Assembly: GCA_009993955.1 (NCBI GenBank)
Contig: JAACSL010000018.1
Coordinates: 31,187 to 95,186 of the forward strand
DNA length: 64,000 bases
From: Paraglaciecola sp.
GTDB lineage: Bacteria > Pseudomonadota > Gammaproteobacteria > Enterobacterales > Alteromonadaceae
Direction: 5' to 3'
The stretch's first letter is position 1, and the number at the start of each line of letters is the position of its first letter. The notes beneath the pieces are model-generated. The model ran no database searches, was not told the origin of the DNA, and worked only from the letters and a program-made list of their open reading frames with translations. Positions 56,117 to 64,000 of this stretch are shown here, piece by piece. A program made the position numbers and the translations under genes.

Positions 56117-57313
56117 ATGTTGAATAAAGTCGGCGTCGCACAAAAAGATAATCAGGCAATCATCATCGATAACCCAAGTAAATACATGACAATGACTTAC
56201 ACATTGTCATTGCTGGTTATCGCGGTATTGTCACTTATCGTGCATTTGTTACTCGACTCAGTCATAGAGCAGCAGAGTCAAACAGGCAAGATCGTGAATG
56301 TCAGTGGGCAACAACGCATGCTGTCGCAGCGTGCGAGTTTATTAACCGTTGAATATTTAACAACAGGCTCTTTGCAGGCAAAAAAGGACGCCGCGGATAC
56401 TGTGGCTAAAATGCTCAGCAATCATGAGTTTTTGATCAACTATCAAAATGAAGCGGGCAAAGGTTTATCAAAAGAACTGTATCACATGTATTTTGAACCA
56501 CCGTATGAGGTGGATCGATTGGTTAAGTTATTTGCCTCAGACATCGACAAGGTTCTCAACAACCCGCCGCCTGCCTTCCAGTCTGCCGACACCATATTGA
56601 ATGCCGACTTCGCTAGATTAGCGAAAAATACCTTACTCACAAATTTGCATGCAGTGGTGCAACAATATGAGGACGAAAGCAAGATGAGGATTGCGGAGCT
56701 GCGGTTTGCACAAAATATCGTTTTCATGGTCATTATTTTCACTATTTTGGTGGAAGCCCTGTTTATCTTCAGGCCAATGGTGTCGAAAATTAGTAATTTT
56801 GCTAAACGTCTGCAGTATGACGCCAACTATGATGCCTTATCCAAAGTGTTTAATCGACGCGCCTACAACTTGCTTGCCAAACGCACCTTTGACTTATCCC
56901 TGCGACATCAACATCCCTTAACATTGATTCTGGCTGATATCGATTTTTTCAAAAAGGTCAATGACATACACGGCCATGCAGCGGGTGATAGTGCCATCAG
57001 TTGGGTAGCACAAAACTTTAAAAAAATGTCGAGAGAAACAGATATTCTGGCGCGCATCGGCGGTGAAGAATTTGCCATTGTGTTACCCGAAACTGAATTT
57101 TCTGCGGCCCTTCAAGTAGCAGAAAAATTTCGCGTGGCAATTGAGCAAACGCCTTTGCTATTTGAAGAAAAGTCTATTCCTATAACCATGAGTTTTGGTG
57201 TTAGCGCCAGACAGCAGCATGATACATCCATTGAACAGATTTTGGCCCGAGCCGATAGCGCCTTGTATACCGCCAAAGGTGCGGGGCGAAACTGTGTCAA
57301 GTCAGCTGAATAA
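56117..57313 (+). CDS. Diguanylate cyclase with PilJ-like sensor domain
   Basis: The 398-residue inner-membrane protein has TM1 about 27-49 and TM2 about 201-219. The periplasmic domain opens with NVSGQQRMLSQRASLL, the PilJ/nitrate-sensor type motif. The cytosolic GGDEF domain has GGEEF at 315-319 and an inhibitory RETD site at 306-309. It should make c-di-GMP in response to a periplasmic signal. Two orphan binding proteins upstream are candidate signal carriers. Confidence 0.92.
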   Translation: MLNKVGVAQKDNQAIIIDNPSKYMTMTYTLSLLVIAVLSLIVHLLLDSVIEQQSQTGKIVNVSGQQRMLSQRASLLTVEYLTTGSLQAKKDAADTVAKMLSNHEFLINYQNEAGKGLSKELYHMYFEPPYEVDRLVKLFASDIDKVLNNPPPAFQSADTILNADFARLAKNTLLTNLHAVVQQYEDESKMRIAELRFAQNIVFMVIIFTILVEALFIFRPMVSKISNFAKRLQYDANYDALSKVFNRRAYNLLAKRTFDLSLRHQHPLTLILADIDFFKKVNDIHGHAAGDSAISWVAQNFKKMSRETDILARIGGEEFAIVLPETEFSAALQVAEKFRVAIEQTPLLFEEKSIPITMSFGVSARQQHDTSIEQILARADSALYTAKGAGRNCVKSAE

Positions 57314-57328
57314 CGGGTAAGGGAAACA

Positions 57329-58846
57329 TTACATATTTCTCGGACGATTGGGCAGGGTGTGACGTTGAAGAACGCGCTGGCCCTCAGCTTGCACGTCGTC
57401 GCGTTTCTGAAAGGCCCATAGCTTGTCCCGAGCGGCTTTAGCCCGTTGTTCCAAATCAATGATGGGCAAGGGGTAATCAACGCCCAGTTGTAGACCATAC
57501 ATTTGTTGTTCCATTGCGGTGAGTTGCCACGGTTGGTGGATCAGCGCAGTGGGTAAGGCCTGTAGTTCAGGGACCCACTGACGAATAAAGTCGCCGTCGG
57601 GATCACGTTCTAATGACTGTTTTAAGGGGTTGTACAGGCGGATCAAATTGATCCCCGTCACAGCAGCCTGCATTTGAAACTGTGGGTAGTGAATGCCCGG
57701 TTCAAAGTCTAAAAACAAGCTGGCTAAATGCACCACGCCACGCCGCCAGTCCACGTCTAATTGGTGACACAGAAAACTCACCAACATAGAGCGCATGCGA
57801 AAATTAATATAGCCAGTTTGTTGCAAGCAGCGCATGCAGGCATCAATCAAGGGAAAGCCAGTTTGCCCGTGTTTCCAGGCTTCAACATAAACTAGGGCTT
57901 GCGCCGAATCATCGTAACAATAATGGGTATAGGCACGATTAACCGGCAAAAATTCCATGCTGTCTTCACTTTCAAACTTTTGAATAAAGTGACAGTGCCA
58001 CTGCAAGCGAGCGCCAAAGGCTTGTAAGGTCTGAGACCACCCCGATCTATGCCTTTGCCGCTGAGTAAACTGATACACTTGGCGCAAGCTTATATTGCCA
58101 AAAGCCAAATATGGCGACATACGTGAACAGGCCTGACGACTTCTGCTTGGACTAGATATAGCGCGGGCATAACCCTTGCCACGCTCTTTAAAAAAGCTAT
58201 GCAAGGTATGCCACGCACGTTTTTCGCCACCCAATTGAAATTGACGTGGGGCATGTTGCCACTCGTCAGGTATCTCAGTCGTTTGCCAAGCAAATACAGG
58301 GTGGCCGCTATCAACAAACTGTGCTGAGCGTAAATCGAGGTCAAAACAGGGCTGCTGCATTTGCTTTTCCCAGTTTGCCTGCCAATGTTGACGGCGCCGC
58401 AAGCCACGTAATACGCCTGCATAGAGGCTTTCGTGCCAACTAATACCCCGGGCTTTGAACCAGCTTTGCATCTGCACATCGCGGGCAAAGGTGTTGGCTA
58501 AGCCTACTTCTTGATGACTAAAAACCTGATGAATATTAAACCGTGTATGTAGGGCGCAAAAAGCCTGTTCAGCGTCCTGTTTGAGCACCAATACTTGTGT
58601 ATTTGTTACGGATAATTGTTCATTCAGGTCAAGCAAAGACTGCCAAATAAAGCGCCAATGGCGCAGGCTGTAATGGGGATCGTCAAGGAGCATGGGTTCA
58701 AGCAAATACAGCAACAAAATAGGCTGACCCTTAGACGCAGCCAATACCAAGGGTTGATGGTCATGCAGACGTAAGTCGCGTTTTAACCAAACAATGGTCA
58801 CGGCCTGTTGTGAGGCTTTTTGTGGGCTGGACAGCTTATCGTTCAA
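57329..58846 (-). CDS. Cryptochrome/photolyase family protein, atypical
   Basis: The 505-residue protein has an N-terminal photolyase alpha/beta domain ([18 protein letters not shown]) and a helical FAD domain ([37 protein letters not shown]). The classical NNGGWQW stretch, holding the flavin-proximal Asn and Trp of E. coli PhrB (N378, W382), is replaced by [10 protein letters not shown] near residues 380-395. It is therefore a divergent subfamily; whether it repairs DNA or senses light is not decidable here. Convergent with the cyclase gene, 15 bases apart. Confidence 0.85.
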   Translation of the reverse strand: MNDKLSSPQKASQQAVTIVWLKRDLRLHDHQPLVLAASKGQPILLLYLLEPMLLDDPHYSLRHWRFIWQSLLDLNEQLSVTNTQVLVLKQDAEQAFCALHTRFNIHQVFSHQEVGLANTFARDVQMQSWFKARGISWHESLYAGVLRGLRRRQHWQANWEKQMQQPCFDLDLRSAQFVDSGHPVFAWQTTEIPDEWQHAPRQFQLGGEKRAWHTLHSFFKERGKGYARAISSPSRSRQACSRMSPYLAFGNISLRQVYQFTQRQRHRSGWSQTLQAFGARLQWHCHFIQKFESEDSMEFLPVNRAYTHYCYDDSAQALVYVEAWKHGQTGFPLIDACMRCLQQTGYINFRMRSMLVSFLCHQLDVDWRRGVVHLASLFLDFEPGIHYPQFQMQAAVTGINLIRLYNPLKQSLERDPDGDFIRQWVPELQALPTALIHQPWQLTAMEQQMYGLQLGVDYPLPIIDLEQRAKAARDKLWAFQKRDDVQAEGQRVLQRHTLPNRPRNM

Positions 58847-58989
58847 ACGGCAAGTCTTGCAAAAAATTGAGTTAAGCTTAGCTCTACACTATGTGAAAAA
58901 GCCTAAAGCAGATCAGAAATTTAGCTGATCTTACTGCGGCACAGCATTCTCTGCCATACTCACGGTTTACAAGTGGGGGGCCTTGCATC

Positions 58990-59193
58990 ATGGATGCTTC
59001 GTTATTGTTGTGGAGTGTGCTGTTTGGCGCTATCGGCGGCGGCTTTTTTCTCTATGGTAAAAAACAAAAAGCCGTAGTGCCACTGGTCGTTGGCTTAACA
59101 CTCATCGTCTTGCCGTATTTTATTAGCCATGTTGGTTTGTTATTGCTGGTTGGGGCAGGGCTGGTAGTACTGCCGTATTACCTGCGCCTGTAG
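58990..59193 (+). CDS. Small inner-membrane protein, 67 aa
   Basis: The 67-residue protein has two or three hydrophobic segments (about 5-22, 29-46, 48-63) around a basic GKKQK loop. I do not recognise a characterised family; similar short proteins are annotated as hypothetical or as amino-acid transport proteins without evidence. ATG 58990 has GGGGGGCC-rich sequence upstream but no standard ribosome site. It is divergent from the photolyase gene. Confidence 0.65.
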   Translation: MDASLLLWSVLFGAIGGGFFLYGKKQKAVVPLVVGLTLIVLPYFISHVGLLLLVGAGLVVLPYYLRL

Positions 59194-59219
59194 TTGCCCA
59201 ACATCAGTCATGTTAGTCG

Positions 59220-60371
59220 CTAATCTAGAGTGCGCTTGTAACGACTCACCGCCACCAGACCTACCACTAAGATGAAGGCTGTGATAGCCAGTAATTCAAA
59301 CTTGACTGTGTTTAATTGTGCACCTTTTAACATCACACCCCGCACAATCCGTAAAAAATGCGTGAGTGGCAGTACTTCACCCAAATACTGTGCCCACACT
59401 GGCATACCACGAAACGGAAACATAAAACCTGAGAGTAGTAAGGAGGGCAGAAAAAAGAAAAACGTTAACTGCATGGCCTGCATTTGCGATTTGGCAATGG
59501 TTGAAAAGGTAAAACCCAGCGCTAAATTTGCTACAATAAACAGCGCAACAGCACTGATTAACAAAGTCATAGAGCCAATAAACGGCACCGCAAACAAGTA
59601 ATGTGCTGCCAGCAAAATGATGCAGGTTTGTACCGCACCCACCGCAATATAAGGACAAATCTTACCTATCATCACCTCCAAGGGTTTGGCGGGCATGGCC
59701 AGCAAGTTTTCTAAGGTACCTTGTTCCACTTCACGGGTCATGGCCATGCCAGTAATCATCACCATGGTCATGGTAATGATCACACCTAACAATCCCGGCA
59801 CGATGTTGTATTGCGTCAACCCTTCAGGGTTGTAGCGACGATGCACAATCAATTCCACCGGCGAGGCTTGTGCACTTAGCTCGGCTAAACCACCTTTCAA
59901 TTCATGGCGCAGGGCACTGTCAATCATGGTTTGTGCGCGATTTACCGCGTTCGATGAGGCAGAAGGGTCAGAGGCATCAGCCTCAATTAACAGTTGCGGC
60001 CGTTCACCCTTGATTAGCTGGTGAGTAAAGCCACTGGGGATGGTGACCACAAACGATACTTTTCCCTCGGCCAATAAACGTTCACCTTCTGCGTGATCAG
60101 TCAGTGAATAACGTAATTGATAATAATCAGAATGCTCCAAGGCACTTAGAATGCTGCGTACTACTGGGGATTGTTCTTCGGTTATCACAGCGGTAGGCAG
60201 GTGTTTAGGATCCGTGTTGATGGCATAGCCAAACAACATGAGTTGCATGAGGGGCACACCTAACATCATGGCAAAGGTCATGCGGTCACGGCGCATTTGA
60301 ATAAGCTCTTTATTCGCAATGGCCAATAAACGCGCCACGCTGGCCATAAAAGACGCTGAAACCGAGCTCAT
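59220..60371 (-). CDS. ABC-2 type export permease (YbhS/YbhR-like)
   Basis: The 383-residue protein has an N-terminal helix, a periplasmic domain (about 45-180) and five C-terminal helices, with the ABC-2 motif GTLENLLAMPAKPLEVMIGKI. The core resembles E. coli YbhS/YbhR. It overlaps the ATPase gene by four bases. E. coli has two permeases in this operon; here only one is present, so it may work as a homodimer. Confidence 0.9.
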   Translation of the reverse strand: MSSVSASFMASVARLLAIANKELIQMRRDRMTFAMMLGVPLMQLMLFGYAINTDPKHLPTAVITEEQSPVVRSILSALEHSDYYQLRYSLTDHAEGERLLAEGKVSFVVTIPSGFTHQLIKGERPQLLIEADASDPSASSNAVNRAQTMIDSALRHELKGGLAELSAQASPVELIVHRRYNPEGLTQYNIVPGLLGVIITMTMVMITGMAMTREVEQGTLENLLAMPAKPLEVMIGKICPYIAVGAVQTCIILLAAHYLFAVPFIGSMTLLISAVALFIVANLALGFTFSTIAKSQMQAMQLTFFFFLPSLLLSGFMFPFRGMPVWAQYLGEVLPLTHFLRIVRGVMLKGAQLNTVKFELLAITAFILVVGLVAVSRYKRTLD

Positions 60372-61294
60372 TGGTAAGCCCTTTGGTCGTTACCGGCTTT
60401 ATTCATCAAAGCAATAAACACATCTTCTAAACTAGGGTCGACCTGTTGCCAGCTAATGTTGGAGGTAACCGTTTGAATAGCCGCCAACAGTGCTGCCTGC
60501 TCGTATCCACTGACATGCAGCGCCGCGCCAAAATAAGCCGCGTGGGCAACGGCAGGTTGCGCTTTGAGTTTTTCAATGGCAAAACGCACTCCGTCATCGT
60601 GCGCTTTGTAGGTGAATAATTTGGCATCAGCAATAATTTGCGCCACCGTGCCTTGCGTAATTAAGTTGCCGTGAGCTAGATAAACAATACGATCACAACG
60701 CTCTGCTTCATCCATATAATGGGTAGACACCAGCACCGTTAATCCGGCTCTGGATAAATGATGAATTTCGTCCCAGAAGTCGCGCCTTGCCTGCGGATCG
60801 ACCCCTGCAGTGGGTTCATCTAATAACAGTAATTTAGGTTGATGCATGGTAACGGCGGCCAGTGCTAGGCGTTGTTTCCAACCCCCCGACAACTCACCGG
60901 CGAGCTGTTTTTGCCGTTGACTCAGGCCGAGTTTTTCCAGGGTGTTATCCACCCGTTGGCGGCGTTGGGGTAACTGGTACAAACGCGCCACAAAATCGAG
61001 GTTTTCGCGAATACTTAATTCATTCCAAAAGGAAAACTTCTGTGTCATGTAGCCAGTTAAACGCCGAATATCACGAGCGTGACGGCTGATGTCGTAACCA
61101 AGGCACTGGCCTTCACCTGCGTCGATATTCAACAAGCCGCAGATCATCCGAATGGTGGTGGTTTTGCCTGAGCCATTGGGGCCAAGAAATCCCCACACTT
61201 GACCACTAGGTAATTGGATATCAACGCCATTTACCGCGATTTTGTTACCAAAGCGTTTCACCAATCCATGCACGTCTACGGCTAATTCACTCAC
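60368..61294 (-). CDS. ABC exporter ATP-binding protein (YbhF-like)
   Basis: The 308-residue protein has a single ABC cassette: Walker A GPNGSGKTT near residue 40, signature LSGGWKQR, Walker B LLLLDEPTAGVDP and switch STHYMDEAE. E. coli YbhF has two cassettes, so this is half that size. Overlaps of four bases with the genes on either side show one operon. Confidence 0.93.
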   Translation of the reverse strand: MSELAVDVHGLVKRFGNKIAVNGVDIQLPSGQVWGFLGPNGSGKTTTIRMICGLLNIDAGEGQCLGYDISRHARDIRRLTGYMTQKFSFWNELSIRENLDFVARLYQLPQRRQRVDNTLEKLGLSQRQKQLAGELSGGWKQRLALAAVTMHQPKLLLLDEPTAGVDPQARRDFWDEIHHLSRAGLTVLVSTHYMDEAERCDRIVYLAHGNLITQGTVAQIIADAKLFTYKAHDDGVRFAIEKLKAQPAVAHAAYFGAALHVSGYEQAALLAAIQTVTSNISWQQVDPSLEDVFIALMNKAGNDQRAYQ

Positions 61295-62289
61295 GACAGA
61301 TGTACCTTGACGGGCAAACCAGGGCGCAAGTTTGTGGCTCTGGGAGCGTTGGTCGATGGCCGCTGATCTAGCCCTTGCAACCTAGCTTCCACTAAAAACA
61401 ACAGTTTCTGCCGGTTTTCCTGATCGTAAATCACCGGTGGGGTGAATTCTGCTGAGTCAGCAATATGAAATACGGTGGCCTGAAAAGATTGCTCACTGCC
61501 GTCTGCACTCACCTCAACAGTTTTGCCAACCGCCACCTTGATTAATTCAGCTTGTGGCACAAAAAACCTCACGATTAAACCGTCTTTGGGCATCAAGGCA
61601 ACGACAGGCTTACCGGCTGTCACGTATTCACCTTGGCGGTAAAATACTTCTTCCACCATGCCCGCTACATTCGCCTGAACTCTGCGCTGAGCGAGTGACC
61701 ACTGAGCTTGGCTGAGCGCTGCTTGAGCTGCTTGTTCACCCGCTTCAGCACTGGCCAGCAATTCTTCTCGCGCCCCCAGTTTTGCTACCGCTATGCTGGC
61801 ATCAATAGCCTGCAAATTGGCTAAACTGCTGGCGTGGTTACTTTCCACTTCGGTGGCTTTTGCGGCGGGTGCTAGACCTTGTTCTACCAAATCTAGCCAA
61901 CGACTTTGCTCTTGTTTTGCAAAATCCACGGCAACTTTAGCTTGCTTTCGTTGGGCATAAAGTTCGTCTAACTCTTGTACCCGCGCGCCTTGTTGGCTAT
62001 TGCGTTCTTCAGCTTGGGCTTGGATCAGTCGAGCCATGGCTTCTTGCACTTGCGCTTGTTGTTGCTCGTCGTCGAGTTGAAAAGCCAAATCACCCACTTG
62101 CAGCTCTTGGCCTGCCTGCAAGGCTTGTTGGGTTAACCAACCAGATTGTGGAGCGGCAATGTAAATCAGCTCGGCTTCGACATAACCAGTAAAATAATCG
62201 GGTGTTTGTTTGGGTTGGCAAGCACTCAACATACACACGGTAGTGAAAATGAAAGGTAAAGAATAAAAGCCTAGGTTGTGCTTAAACAT
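61291..62289 (-). CDS. HlyD-family membrane-fusion lipoprotein (YbhG-like)
   Basis: The 332-residue periplasmic adaptor has lipobox LSAC (Cys24), lipoyl halves either side of a long Ala/Gln-rich coiled coil (about 75-200), and a beta-barrel domain. I start it at ATG 62289 (GAGG six bases upstream), eight bases inside the end of the TetR gene. It would link the ABC-2 permease to an outer-membrane channel for drug or metabolite export. Confidence 0.88.
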   Translation of the reverse strand: MFKHNLGFYSLPFIFTTVCMLSACQPKQTPDYFTGYVEAELIYIAAPQSGWLTQQALQAGQELQVGDLAFQLDDEQQQAQVQEAMARLIQAQAEERNSQQGARVQELDELYAQRKQAKVAVDFAKQEQSRWLDLVEQGLAPAAKATEVESNHASSLANLQAIDASIAVAKLGAREELLASAEAGEQAAQAALSQAQWSLAQRRVQANVAGMVEEVFYRQGEYVTAGKPVVALMPKDGLIVRFFVPQAELIKVAVGKTVEVSADGSEQSFQATVFHIADSAEFTPPVIYDQENRQKLLFLVEARLQGLDQRPSTNAPRATNLRPGLPVKVHLS

Positions 62290-62980
62290 GGTGTGCCTCG
62301 GGTTGAGAACCAAGCTCAGGTTTAGTGGCCAGAATTAAGAGTAAATTATTGGTGTGAAGTTGCAGCAGTGCATCTAAATCCAATTTAGCTTGCTGATCAG
62401 GTAGGCCATATTCATCGGCTTCGAACACCATGCGCCAAATTACCGAAAAAAGAATGGGCGCCACCACCAAGCGGGCGCTCAGTGCAGTATCAAGGCAGTA
62501 CCAATGTCCTTGTTGCACACCTTTTTGCAACAGACTATCGATGAGGGTAAACACGCGGTCTAGCACTTGCGTACGATAAAAACTCACCAGATCAGGAAAG
62601 GCTTTACCGTCGGCGATGATCACTTTCACGATTCGCGGGAGGGGCGAGTGGCGAATCACCCTTGTGACATTTTGCATCAGTGCTTTGAGTGCCGCAGGGG
62701 CAGGTTGATCGCCAATAGATTGCTGCAGAGTTGTTGTGAGGGTTGGCAGCGCCACTTCTTCAATCAAGGCCTTAAACAAGGCTTGTTTTGAATCAAAGTA
62801 CAAATACAAGGTACCTTTACTCAGGTGCACACGCTTAGCGATATCTTGCATACGTGCAGCGCTAAAACCTTTTTCAAAAAACTCATCGAGGGCAGCCATG
62901 AGCAAACTCATGCGCCGCTGATCTTTAGCAAGGTCGGTTCTTGCCCTTTGTGCCGTATTTTGTTCATCAGATGTGAGCAT
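62282..62980 (-). CDS. TetR-family regulator (CecR-like)
   Basis: The 232-residue repressor has an N-terminal HTH (about 25-70, FSAARMQDIAKRVHLSKGTLYLYFDSKQALF) and a C-terminal ligand domain. It heads the adaptor-ATPase-permease operon exactly as CecR (YbiH) heads ybhGFSR in E. coli, where it controls resistance to cefoperazone and chloramphenicol. A palindrome 18 bases upstream of its start is a likely autoregulatory operator. Confidence 0.9.
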   Translation of the reverse strand: MLTSDEQNTAQRARTDLAKDQRRMSLLMAALDEFFEKGFSAARMQDIAKRVHLSKGTLYLYFDSKQALFKALIEEVALPTLTTTLQQSIGDQPAPAALKALMQNVTRVIRHSPLPRIVKVIIADGKAFPDLVSFYRTQVLDRVFTLIDSLLQKGVQQGHWYCLDTALSARLVVAPILFSVIWRMVFEADEYGLPDQQAKLDLDALLQLHTNNLLLILATKPELGSQPEAHHV

Positions 62981-62997
62981 GACAGTCTTCTTAAATT

Positions 62998-63021
62998 AAA
63001 TAACTAACCGGTCAGTTATTT
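62998..63021. promoter_or_regulatory. Palindromic TetR-type operator
   Basis: The 24-bp near-perfect palindrome AAATAACT-AACCGGTC-AGTTATTT has a CCGG centre, with a single mismatched pair. It lies 18-41 bases upstream of the TetR start codon and is flanked by further AT-rich symmetry. Confidence 0.65.
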
Positions 63022-63577
63022 AAATTAATGCAAAGTAGGGAATAAAGCAAGCCTAAAATTCAACCAAGTCAAACGTGCTCGTAGCTCAACTAAACGGCTA
63101 TTTGCAATTTAGGGTGGGGGAACAGTCGGCCCATTGTCGCTACTTTTCTATTACTGCTTTGTGCCAAAAAAGGCTTTTCACGGTCTACCCAATGCATGAA
63201 CCCTAGTAGCAGAAATCAGGCATTTCGAGAATTGAGTCTGAACTTGTCACGATGAGCCATCACCAGACAAATAGGGCCTTTAAGTCATAGCAAACGGTCA
63301 GATTTTATACCTATTTTAAACGGATGGATAATTCGTCGAACATGGGTGATTTTTCACTGATTAATGCAATCGGCAATACCAACCAGCTAATTTTATGGCC
63401 TATCCGATTCCATCCGTCACACAGAAGATCACCGACGACTTTCACGCTGGTTACTGGTTTTCTGACTCGGCAAACAATCTAAGTGTCGAGAATGGAGTAT
63501 CAATGTTACTAAAGAGAGGCATGTGAAAGGTGCTAACACACAGGTATGCAAAGTATGTCAATTGACCTCAACGCCTT
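63022..63577. other. Gene-free interval
   Basis: I find no supported coding frame in 556 bases on either strand. An 8-bp inverted repeat ACGGATGG/CCATCCGT (63320-63327, 63410-63417) is too short and too far apart to interpret. It may contain decayed sequence, since it lies beside a truncated integrase gene. Confidence 0.4.
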
Positions 63578-63706
63578 TTATTTGGGGGCTTGATGACAAT
63601 GCATAAAACTACTGACCCACTTCACATATGATTCGATTGTGCGTTGGGCATAACGCAGTTTGAACATCTCATCTTTTATCATGTGTAAAAATATCCATTT
63701 GGCCAT
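63578..63706 (-). pseudogene. Truncated integron-type tyrosine recombinase (IntI) start
   Basis: ATG 63706, with AAGGA seven bases upstream, opens a 42-codon frame (MAKWIFLHMIKDEM...). Residues 7-39 match the N-terminal core-binding segment of integron integrases (pattern F-x3-I-x3-M-x4-Y-x2-RT-x2-SY-x2-W-x4-F-x3-H). A stop follows at 63578, and no continuation of the domain is visible in any downstream frame. The catalytic RHRY residues would be far downstream, so this is a remnant. In integrons attI and cassettes lie 5' of intI, here towards and beyond 64000. Confidence 0.6.
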
Positions 63707-63763
63707 CTTAGCGTCCTTACTGAAAAACTGGATATATATACAGTTATAGTAAAACTTCCGCAT

Positions 63764-64000
63764 AACAGCAAGATTTAGGAATTATTCCGTATTTCTTTTG
63801 GCCCACCATTTTCGACAGGCAATAAAGCTAAGCTGTACAAAGGCTTACAGGCTATGTTAAAAATGACTGATGTAGAAAGGCGGAAAAGTTCCGTGTTTAA
63901 ACACGGAACTTTTCCGGATATTAACATTGTTATAGCGCATTTGCCTTCCACCTATTTGCTTTTATTTCGGTGGTAACTTTTCGTTTCAAAAGTTTGTAGT
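63764..64000. other. Possible attI/leader region with palindromes
   Basis: No gene is seen. The interval contains a perfect 36-bp palindrome and, at 63975-63994, a hairpin AACTTTT-CGTTTC-AAAAGTT sharing the AACTTTTC string. By position relative to the integrase remnant this is where attI and a cassette promoter would lie, but I could not match attI or attC core sites. Confidence 0.35.
63881..63916. repeat. Perfect 36-bp palindrome
   Basis: The left arm CGGAAAAGTTCCGTGTTT (63881-63898) is the exact reverse complement of the right arm (63899-63916). It could form a cruciform or an RNA hairpin with a TTTAAA tip. Confidence 0.8.

Noticed and set aside
63320..63417. Inverted repeat ACGGATGG/CCATCCGT
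   Set aside because: Eight-base arms 82 bases apart are expected by chance in a region this size.
63520..63600. attC site next to the integrase remnant
   Set aside because: Sequences such as GTGCTAACAC and CCTCAACGCC do not satisfy both the RYYYAAC and GTTRRRY core boxes, and the L boxes are not visible.
1..64000. CRISPR array, rRNA operon, prophage or complete insertion sequence
   Set aside because: No regularly spaced repeats, no rRNA sequence, no phage structural genes and no transposase were seen anywhere in the window.

Overview
The window looks like chromosomal core sequence of a marine gammaproteobacterium of the Alteromonadales (Alteromonas/Aestuariibacter/Paraglaciecola type). This rests on a moderate G+C content, on E. 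coli-like gene orders (prs-ispE-lolB / hemA-prfA-prmC-sirB2-sirB1; bioA / bioBFCD; feoAB; cecR-ybhGFS-like), on a metT-leuW-glnU-glnW-like tRNA set, and on several families typical of that order (class II DAHP synthase, CsiV next to mfd, TIGR03643). Genus-level assignment is inference.

Layout. 1-2016: the 3' end of a GGDEF protein facing an AGCS sodium:alanine symporter. 2197-2597: tRNA operon Met-Leu-Gln-Gln on the minus strand. 2773-8100: minus-strand housekeeping block ychF, pth, rplY, prs, a third tRNA-Gln, ispE, lolB. 8241-14598: plus-strand hemA, prfA, prmC, an HD-GYP response regulator, sirB2, sirB1. 14634-19908: biotin synthesis, with bioA divergent from bioB-F-C-D around a probable BirA-controlled promoter. 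19897-22918: pepE, a small tyrosine phosphatase and btuC-btuD. 23041-26623: class II DAHP synthase and feoA-feoB. 26649-33530: mostly minus-strand genes, namely an NYN protein, ybiT, a HAD phosphatase, bamE, recN (with LexA-like sites) and nadK, plus an unlisted 57-codon plus-strand gene. 33708-36506: nagZ, a DASS transporter and an exported DUF1805 protein.

36538-43356 is the most interesting accessory region. A LysR regulator is divergent from a Tat-exported FAD amine oxidase, a two-haem cytochrome c, an exported RidA-family imine deaminase and a TonB-dependent receptor. Together they read as a periplasmic amine-oxidation pathway that passes electrons to cytochrome c and hydrolyses the reactive imine outside the cytoplasm. 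It is followed by a diguanylate cyclase broken by two small indels in simple repeats.

44812-55866: PduO-type cobalamin adenosyltransferase, csiV, mfd, a PilZ-like gene, an orphan lolC, a phosphoribosyltransferase, a DUF4870 protein, two periplasmic substrate-binding-like proteins and a TIGR03643 protein. 56117-62980: a PilJ-like/GGDEF cyclase, an atypical cryptochrome/photolyase, a small membrane protein, and a TetR-controlled export system with an obvious operator palindrome. 62981-64000 is gene-poor. It holds the 5' end of an integron-type integrase gene cut off after 42 codons and a perfect 36-bp palindrome, which suggests the edge of a decayed or rearranged integron. Five loci bear on c-di-GMP (four intact or partial GGDEF/HD-GYP/PilZ-like genes and one broken), and cobalamin use is represented twice (btuCD, adenosyltransferase).
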